Shown here: positions 56,945 to 64,000 of the stretch, piece after piece
Layout of the letters: each line of letters begins with the position of its first letter
Position numbering within the stretch: position 1 is the first letter of the stretch
From: Nissolia schottii
Lineage: Eukaryota; Streptophyta; Magnoliopsida; Fabales; Fabaceae
Direction: 5' to 3'
Length of the DNA: 64,000 nucleotides
Assembly: GCA_003254905.1 (NCBI GenBank)
Contig: QANU01113048.1
Coordinates: 78,269-142,268 of the forward strand
Notes under the pieces: model-generated
Told to the model about the DNA's origin: nothing
Database searches by the model: none
What the model saw: the letters and a program-made list of their open reading frames with translations, nothing else
Position numbers and translations under genes: made by a program

Positions 56945-58126
56945 TACAAGCGAGCGGGGTGAGAACCATGCGTTCTCAGTGGGCCTCTACAAGGGTTTCT
57001 ATTTTTCTTTTAGCTCGGTCATGATCCCGGCCGCTCAGGAGATCTCTAGGTGTCATGCAAATCTACATTTCCTAGTTCATTTTTAGGCTTGCTATCCTGA
57101 ACGGCTTTATCTAAGTTACTAGGTGATGGGAATATCTAATCTTTAATCTAGGGAATTATTATTACCTATCGAGCTTTTTATTATTCGTCATACTATACTT
57201 AGGGCTCACTTCCGGGCAATTAGTCCGGGCCCTCTTACTATACATACCTCTACATACATGTATACATATATATATATACATACATATTCACATTTAGACA
57301 TTCATTCACAATCCATGCATGAGGGGCTTGGGGGTTTTCTTACGCGCCCTGTGACTGCGTCCTCTTCCGATTCTTTACTGGTTCGTCCTTTCTCCCTCGC
57401 AGTCCGTGGGACTGTTTCTCCTGTTCAGCTGTGACCTACTTACTATTACCATCTCGTCGGCGACCGGGCAGCGCTCCTTTCCCAAGTGGTAGCTAACCAC
57501 GAATGCCCGCAAGCTCTTTCTCATTAATCGACGATCCGGAGGTAACCACCTATCATGCTAGATGGTAAGGGGCCCACCCTATGATGGTGCCTGGACTGGA
57601 CTCGTGCCTTGCTTATCTTTTTCTTCTCTTAACTTGAGCTCTTGCACGCCCCTTACCGGCGGCCTTAACTTTACCTTTACTTTACACGCCCTTTACCGGC
57701 GACCTTAACTTTCTTTTCTTTTCTTTTCTGTTCTTTTCTTTTCTTTCTTTCTTGACTTCTGGGTGGAAACCCGCGTTCAGGCCTATGTCTGCTTTCTTTA
57801 AACTTTAGAACAGTTTACCTTGCGAAACTGGCAGGGCATGTCACGTGTGACTTGCCAAGAAAGGGGATTCCTATTAGATAACTACGTATTTTGTTTAAGG
57901 CACACCGAGCCTTGGTTGTCCAGAACCTCTTAATAAACATTCTCATTTCCCTACGTTCAATTATGATCTTCGTTTATGTTTAACGTTACCTTTCTCTACG
58001 GTTACCCTACGGTCCTAGTGGTAATCGGGTCCTCATGATGCATGTTAACATATATCTATACTCATTCATGCATGGCGCATTCATTAAAATCAAGAAGCAA
58101 TCCTGTGTGAGTCTGGAACCTAATTC

Positions 58127-58460
58127 ACCCGAATGACACTATTCAGGTCATTCGAATGGCACTGGGTTCTGGCTCGTGGGATAGTGCAAAGGATAGTCAT
58201 TCGAATGCCCCATGAAAGGTCATTCAAATGATTCTGGCCTTTTCTCTTTAAACTTCACAGGAGGTTGTCATTAGAATACCCAAGGCCAGGGCATTCGAAT
58301 GACTAACCTCTGTTTCTTCCAAGATCACAAATCCTCACGACTCATTCGAATGATTCCATAGTGGTCATTCGAATAACTCGCGATTTTCATACTTATTTTC
58401 CGAAACATTCGTGGTTCATTCGAATGATCCTAGGGGATTCATTCGAATGACCACAGACCT
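58127..58460. repeat. TCATTCGAATGA palindrome array in LTR A6
   Basis: About eleven units: GGTCATTCGAATGGCA, AGTCATTCGAATGCCC, GGTCATTCAAATGATT, TGTCATTAGAATACCC, GGCATTCGAATGACTA, CTCATTCGAATGATTC, GGTCATTCGAATAACT, TTCATTCGAATGATCC and TTCATTCGAATGACCA among them. CATTCGAATG is a perfect palindrome. Confidence 0.88.
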
Positions 58461-59079
58461 GATACAGGTCCTGGTGGTTTTTCTCGTTCCCGTCCCTGCA
58501 CTAACCCATTTTTCTTCCCCCGAAACACACATAGAACTTACATACATCACCCTAAGGTGATTTAGAGCTAGCTTTACCCCCCACCTTGGAAGATGAATGA
58601 ACATCGGAGAGGAAAGGCTAGGAATTCCAAGCTTTTTCTTCCCAGGCAGCACATCATCGCCTTACTGTGCTGTATTATTATATTATTTATATATACATGC
58701 TTATCCCTCGGCAGGGATAAGCTTAGCCTACGTGGCTTCTAATTAATTCTATTATTAGTAGTTTGATGTCCTAAAAATGTTTCGGACATACCATCGCGAT
58801 CTACTTATTTCTCTTATTAGTAGTTTGATTCTGGTTGAGGTATTCTTGACTTTATTTTCCTATTAGGGTATTTTACGGACACTTTGGGTATTTGGAAAAA
58901 TTTCAGATTGGATCGAAAATCGTACTGAATCTCGGGAAAATCCGCGAGATCACGAAACCCTAATCTTAACTGCAATTTTTATGAGTTAGAGGTAATAATT
59001 TAATTTTCTCGCCTCCCTGATCAGCTTATAATTATTTATTAAGAAAAATTTCTGTAAGGGGAAATTTTGGAATGTTACA

Positions 59080-59604
59080 TAAGGGGCATGGCCAAAGACA
59101 TTATGCGGTGGTGGGCATGGCCAAAGATATCTTGTTCTGGGGTTGCGTGACTATGAGGATGTGAGGGAAAATATGTCTACCAAACGTCAAGCAAATCATT
59201 GGTATGATATTCCACCAACAAAAAGCGTTAGCCAGTGTACCTATACCATTGTCAATATTCCTCTAAAGGCCTGTAAGAAATTACTTGTTCACCATCCAGA
59301 GAAACGCGATTAATCCATTATTAAATCCATGGCTCATGTCATTGCATCCAATTAATCAATGCAACGACCATTTGATTCCCCCTCAGATCTCAATCATGGT
59401 CATTACCTAGCACACCACTGCTAGGTCCAATGGACAACTTCTGCGCCAACCTAAATTGTTGCATAACATGGTCAGCCGCATGCCACTCAATTGTTTCAAA
59501 ACAAATGAGCGGGCAAACTACTGGCCACGTATATCTCATATTCTTCACTGCGTTTGGAATAACCACATTAATTGATGGATGGCGATATGGTTTCCAAATA
59601 AATG
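59080..59604. other. Unassigned stretch
   Basis: Contains a repeated phrase (GGGCATGGCCAAAGACATTATG and GGGCATGGCCAAAGATAT) at 59085 and 59113. No gene recognised. It may hold the displaced 3' end of B2. Confidence 0.35.
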
Positions 59605-60547
59605 TTGAAAGCTTTTTTACACTCTCGTTCGTTTAATAATATATATCCTTCTTTACAGCTTTCAAATCCTCAAGGGATCCAATTACAGTATAGTCGGGTA
59701 TAGTCGTATCCACAGGGAGTTGCAAAAATACCATTCTTGAGTTTGTTAAATTAAACAATAAGGTGAAGAACTGATTGATTGATATTTAGATAAATAAATA
59801 AATAACATAAAAGATAAATAGGCAACAAATCAGAGGTAGATCCGGAAGCTTGTTGGAAATTGAATCCTATTATAGTATCATGCATCCATAACTTAGTACA
59901 TTAGAATTATCATTTCATTGATTGCCCGCCACCAGTTCTTAACTTGTTCATCGCTTTCGCGCATGAAAAGATCATCAGGTTTCCTTTATTATGTTGTCAC
60001 TTTCGCACACAAACTTAACAAAGTACACCAGCGTTATTCCAGATGTTAAAATAGCTAATCCTTCGTTCCAGTTACGGCAACTAAGAATTAGATGAATTGA
60101 TCTAGTTCCAACTTATGATGCCACTTTGTGCGCAATCAAGCAGTTTGAAATCATGCTTTAGGTAGCTAAGTTAAAACAAGCATTAAGCGTAAAATCATTC
60201 AAACAAATCATAGAAACTAATAGATTCATAATGCAAAATTACATGGATACAATCATACTACAATATTCATCAAAATCCCAACAAAAAGAGGATTAGAAAT
60301 CCATCTTACAAGAGAATCTCAGAGACAAGGTGATGGACGCTTACCGTGACACGTTCTCATGCTGTCATGACAATGACCGCCGTGCTTCCTTGATCACTCT
60401 TGGCTCCTTCACTGGCCTCCTCTTTGTTGCTAAACTAAGCTAAGATTTGAAGCACAAGAAATTTGAGAAAGGAATGAAGTTGTTGTGGTGGAATGGATGG
60501 GTTTACAAAGCTTGGCAGCATGCCTATATATAGGCCATGATTCAGCC

Positions 60548-60668
60548 GCTCAGCGGGTTGGTGAGGCCGCTCAGCGGTGGTAGGTGATGGCGGCTGGCGG
60601 CTGGCGGCTGAGTCTTCAAAGGCGGCCGGTGTCCAGAATGTTAGGTGGGGCCACTCAGCGGGAGCTCA
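60548..60668. repeat. CGCTCAGCGG array in LTR B2
   Basis: Units CCGCTCAGCGGGTTG, CCGCTCAGCGGTGGT, GGCGGCTGGCGGCTGG, CCACTCAGCGGGAGC and AGCTCAGCTCAATG, immediately upstream of the element's TATA box, as in B1. Confidence 0.75.
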
Positions 60669-60933
60669 GCTCAATGGGAATCTTGACTTGACTCAACCAC
60701 ACTCTCTTAGCTTTAAGTAGCAATTTGAACCACCTCAATCCGATATCTGTAGCCCAAGTTATCGCGTTTTAACTAACTGCTGCGCAGAGCAGGTTTCCAT
60801 ACTTTTCTTGCTTGTTATCCTTTTTCTCTATGCTTCATTCTTTGTGGGATTTTCCTTGATTATTATGCTTGTATCCATCTTTAGGAATATAGTATAAATC
60901 CTACAAAAGTGGGGAATTTAGTCAATTAATTTA

Positions 60934-61824
60934 GGGTTAATTATGTTTTTGGTCCTTGTAAAATTTGAAAGTTTGGTTTTATTCCCTGCATAAAAGTTTT
61001 AGTCCCTACAAAATTGTAAAATTAGGTTTTAGTCCCTGGGGTGGGGTAAGGGTTGACTGGGCTAACGTGGCGCTGACGCGGTGTGCCACGTGGGATGCCA
61101 CGTGGCATAACCCAAAACCCAACCCAGACCCATGACCCGAACCCAATTATGACCCGACCCGTTTAAAAAAAAAAAAGGANNNNNNNNNNNNNNNNNNNNN
61201 NNNNNNNNNNNNNNNNNNNNNNNNNNNNNNNNNNNNNNNNNNNNNNNNNNNNNNNNNNNNNNNNNNNNNNNNNNNNNNNNNNNNNNNNNNNNNNNNNNNN
61301 NNNNNNNNNNNNNNNNNNNNNNNNNNNNNNNNNNNNNNNNNNNNNNNNNNNNNNNNNNNNNNNNNNNNNNNNNNNNNNNNNNNNNNNNNNNNNNNNNNNN
61401 NNNNNNNNNNNNNNNNNNNNNNNNNNNNNNNNNNNNNNNNNNNNNNNNNNNNNNNNNNNNNNNNNNNNNNNNNNNNNNNNNNNNNNNNNNNNNNNNNNNN
61501 NNNNNNNNNNNNNNNNNNNNNNNNNNNNNNNNNNNNNNGGGGGTTAGGAGACACGGGGGGTAAATCTGGGGGCTGGGGCTGGGGGTATGAGTTTCTCTTT
61601 CTTTTTTTTTTTTCTTTTTTTTTAAACGGGTCGGGTCATAATTGGGTTCGGGTCATGGGTCTGGGTTGGGTTTTGGTTTATGCCACGTGGCATCCCACGT
61701 GGCGCACCGCGTCAGCGCCACGTCAACCCAGTCAACCCTCACCCCACCCCAGGGACTAAAACCTAATTTTACAATTTTACAGGGACTAAAACTTTTATGC
61801 AGGGACCAAAAACATAATTAACCC
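60934..61824. mobile_element. Mutator-type foldback element with exact 9-bp duplication, spanning an assembly gap
   Basis: Starts GGGTTAATTATGTTTTTGG and ends CCAAAAACATAATTAACCC, with inverted arms of about 240 bp that include GGGACTAAAACCTAATTTT, TGCCACGTGGCATCCCACG and CGGGTCATAATTGGGTTCGG. The flanks carry the identical 9-mer ATTAATTTA (60925-60933 and 61825-61833). The centre is a 359-N gap (61180-61538). Confidence 0.9.
61180..61538. other. Assembly gap (359 N)
   Basis: Unknown bases at the centre of a long inverted repeat, where assembly often fails. The open frame running through the Ns is an artefact. Confidence 0.98.
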
Positions 61825-61896
61825 ATTAATTTATGAAATCCTACGCAAACAAGTGTTATTTTACTGGTTGGATTTGCGTAAATATGACACTTAACA

Positions 61897-63517
61897 CTCC
61901 CCTGACTTAAAACCTTGTTTGTCCTCAAATAAGAGGTACTAGAATTATTTTACAAAAGATCAATGCTCATGAACAATTGGAGTTCATTGAATTATTTCAT
62001 GCAGTTCAAGCTCAAGACCTGTGAGATACCATAGAATAACCTCAACATTTATCAAATGCACAATCACTTTGAATGCTATAAACAGATCACACTATCCAAT
62101 GCTTTTTCAATCAAGGAATTCATTAAGTCACACAATGGTCAGTGGACCAGTTAAAGGTGAGTGTTTCTCTCAATATCACCATTGAATCACAACAATTTAA
62201 ATTTGTTGCCTGTCTCACGATCCATTCTAATTGTATTGTTATTCAAGGATCACATAAGGACTTTCGAAGGTTGTAATGTGGCCAGGCTACAAGGAAAATT
62301 GTTTTTTTTTTTTNTTCGCACACAAACTTAACAAAGTACACCAGCGTTATTCCAGATGTTAAAATAGCTAATCCTTGGATATGCAATATTTTTAACTAAG
62401 AGAGCATTGTTAACCAACTCCTGTTGTCACCTGTTCTTTTTCCTCAACATTGTTTTCCACTTTTTCTCTTTTTCTTTTTCTCAATTCTTTTTCTCTTTCT
62501 CCTTCTCTTTTGTTTTGTGATTGAGAATAAAATTTTTCTTCTTTTTTTTCTGCCTTCTTGCTTCTGTTCTTTTGATTCAATGTTTGTTTGGTCCCACTTT
62601 TGCTCACCCTTATCTCCCCCTGACTTGGATCTTTGCTCATAATCCAATTGAATGCTTCTCTTAATTTAGAAATTAAGGGATGTCATTGTTTTTCTTCTAC
62701 AATTCAGGGGTTATGTAACAACCAAGAAATTTCTTATGTTAAGCTCAATAAGGGTATCAAGGGATATTCCTAATCAGGGTAGTCTTTATTTGGCCAAGTG
62801 GGTTTAATTCTAATGAACAGAATGCCTTGATCATTTCCTATTCTTTCCATACAATTATCAAAATTAGAGACTCAAACAAATTCAATTGTGCAATAACAAT
62901 GGTGATTCTCTCTATCTCACTTAGTGTATAGGCTACACTCCCTCACCTGGGTCAGGTCTAATTTCCTCAATTTCAAAAACATTTTCAAGGTTATATTTAT
63001 GCAAACAAGTAAAAATGTATCTTGACATGTTTATGGTATCTATGCATGTACTCACAAAAGTCTATTATGGATACTGAAACAATTCAATTCATATGTTGTA
63101 TTTGTTCATGCATCAATCTCAAGTAAAGTAACTACTACTCAGTATTGTTGTCAGACAAACAAGTCTATGCAGATATTAAATTAACTAACTAGAAATTTAA
63201 TTAATTAAGGTGTTTAGAAAGCTCCCTGTTTGTGAATCAGATGGTGAATTCCTTTTGTATAGCTTTTATGCAGTTTTGGGCTACTTGTTGTTGAGATTGA
63301 GGAGATAGAGGCTCATCTTTCTTTGAAGAATCATGCTCTTCTTCCTCTATGTTTGTCCAGAAATGATTCTCTTTTTATACAATTCTTTGAAAGGTTTTTC
63401 TTGTTGCTTTGAGGCCTGTAAAACAATCAGAAAACTCCTTTTCCAAGGACTAACATAGTAAGCATTAGAGAAATCATATGATCAAATTCAAAAGATAATG
63501 TTTTCATTTTGAATCTC
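61897..63517 (-). mobile_element. Probable internal 3' region of the element carrying B2
   Basis: Follows the B2 polypurine tract on the minus strand. Contains a 62-bp exact copy of B2 sequence (62315-62376) after a single N, and a pyrimidine-rich block (62430-62580) whose minus-strand frames are Lys/Glu-rich and low-complexity. No recognisable gag-pol domain. The outer boundary was not found. Confidence 0.4.
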
Positions 63518-63585
63518 TTGCAGACAGAATTTCCTGCAACTGCGGTCAGAATTTCCCGCTTATTGTGGCCAGAATTTCCCACAAT
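63518..63585. repeat. Three mini-hairpins with the same loop and different stems
   Basis: Three units carry the loop NCAGAATTTC (10 nt): stem TTGCAG/CTGCAA (63518-63523, 63534-63539), stem GCGG/CCGC (63542-63545, 63556-63559) and stem ATTGTGG/CCACAAT (63562-63568, 63579-63585). The loop is constant while the stems differ with pairing kept. Confidence 0.85.
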
Positions 63586-63884
63586 GTTTTGGATTCAACG
63601 ATGCAACATATTCTTTTCACTCTCCCCGATTTTTTATCATAAGGTGCGTAAAAAGATTCCCTTTCTTCAAAAAATTTTCATTTCAGATTAAATCATGCTG
63701 CACCTTTTTTTAGACATTTGATTGAAGGTTATAAATTTGGAAATAATTGGAAGTGATTATTAGGTTAAAGGTCTAAGTGCTTCAAGTTAGCGTTTACTGG
63801 AAAAGATTAGCACTTAGAAGTTTACCCTAATCACATGCTTTAGGTGCAACCTTCAATTCCTAATAAAAGAGAATGCTCAATTCG

Positions 63885-63968
63885 GTTTCAGGCCGTTGAG
63901 CGATCCAATTATGTCGCTGAGCGAGGGTTATGCTGAGCGAGACATTAATACCGCTGAGCGGTCCCTGA
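63885..63968. repeat. CGCTGAGCG motif array at the window edge
   Basis: Units CCGTTGAGCGATCC, GTCGCTGAGCGAGGG, ATGCTGAGCGAGACA and ACCGCTGAGCGGTCCC. The last is a perfect palindrome. Probably another LTR, cut by the window end. Confidence 0.75.
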
Positions 63969-64000
63969 ATCTGATTCAGTTTCTTTTTGAATCTTAGCAT

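Larger units (their letters stand above)
56122..59079 (-). mobile_element. Family A LTR, near-complete (copy A6)
   Basis: 2,958 bp with left end TGAAACACCCCTAC and right end GGAATGTTACA. Flanks (CACTA and TAAGG) do not match, so the target duplication is lost or one end is rearranged. In element order it has a TATA run at 58695-58685, a TCATTCGAATGA array (58127-58460), the TCCTCATGATGCATG anchor, paired CACGCCC.TTACCGGCG words near 57640-57710, and the shared 3' block (GGAGATCTCTAGGTGTCATG, TTACTAGGTGATGGG). A 137-residue minus-strand frame occurs near its 3' end. Confidence 0.8.
59605..61896 (-). mobile_element. Family B LTR carrying a Mutator-type MITE (copy B2)
   Basis: Aligns by eye with B1 over CCACAGGGAGTTG, GATTGCCCGCCACCAGTTC, CGCACACAAACTTAAC, TCCAGATGTTAAAAT and GTATCCATCTT. 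The 5' end on the minus strand is at 61896 (TGTTAAGTGTCATATTTACG), directly after the purine tract opposite CTCCCCTGAC. A TATATATA box lies at 60532-60525, with a CGCTCAGCG array upstream of it. It is interrupted by the MITE at 60934-61824. The left end is approximate. Confidence 0.75.

Noticed and set aside
56531..57024. Additional overlapping frames on both strands near the A6 3' end
   Set aside because: Mutually overlapping frames in a GC-richer patch; only the acidic-tailed one is worth noting, at low confidence.
61147..61554. 135-residue frame across the N gap
   Set aside because: Artefact of unknown bases.
62410..62647. Lys/Glu-rich or Phe/Leu-rich frames at 62410-62647
   Set aside because: Translations of one pyrimidine-rich low-complexity tract; no domain.

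Overview
The window is plant nuclear DNA: AT-rich, with intron-containing genes, plant-specific gene families (EAR-type zinc finger, pectate lyase, beta-expansin) and dense nested LTR retrotransposons, MITEs and LINE remnants. A dicot, probably a legume (Vigna/Phaseolus type), is my inference from the style of the repeats; no single feature proves it. A 359-base N run and two single Ns show it comes from a draft assembly.

Four genes look intact, three of them only after joining exons by splice-site and frame logic. (1) 13614-14180 (+): a one-finger C2H2 repressor with a QALGGH helix and a C-terminal EAR motif, preceded by a 64-nt 5'UTR intron. (2) 15416-18949 (-): a five-exon TTC1-like TPR protein of 266 aa with one GC-AG intron. 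(3) 32730-43423 (+): a six-exon secreted pectate lyase of 433 aa whose second intron is 7.9 kb and packed with repeats. (4) 51996-54829 (-): a four-exon beta-expansin of 274 aa with a foldback minisatellite in intron 2. Genes 3 and 4 both act on the cell wall and face each other across about 8.5 kb of transposons; I see no evidence that they are functionally linked beyond that.

The rest is mostly mobile DNA. Family A is a long LTR (about 3 kb, TGTAACA...TGTTACA or TGTTTCA) with six copies: 1-792, 6015-8262, 21098-24288, 26453-30894, 47694-about 49896 and 56122-59079. Family B is a shorter LTR (TGATAAGTG...TTCA type) at 27245-28861, about 45690-47118 and about 59605-61896. Copy B1 sits inside copy A4, and both keep exact 5-bp target duplications. 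There are also Copia remnants (793-2580, 25005-25262, 40040-41290), LINE remnants (3790-5000, 8977-9290), a tRNA-type SINE with target duplication (41311-41450), three hAT-type elements with 8-bp duplications, two Mutator-type foldback MITEs with 9-bp duplications, a CACTA end and several other MITEs.

The most unusual signal is a set of short palindrome arrays in these LTRs. Family A copies carry an array at an equivalent place downstream of the TATA box, but the repeated word differs by copy: ACCGCTCAGCGGT, TTCATTCGAATGAA with TTCAATCGATTGAA, or GGTCGCTCAGC. Family B copies carry arrays just upstream of their TATA box (ATCGCTGAGCGAT, CGCTCAGCG, CTCGCGCGAG). Near the right edge three consecutive mini-hairpins share one 10-nt loop while their stems differ with base pairing kept. 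The palindromic form appears to be maintained while the sequence changes.
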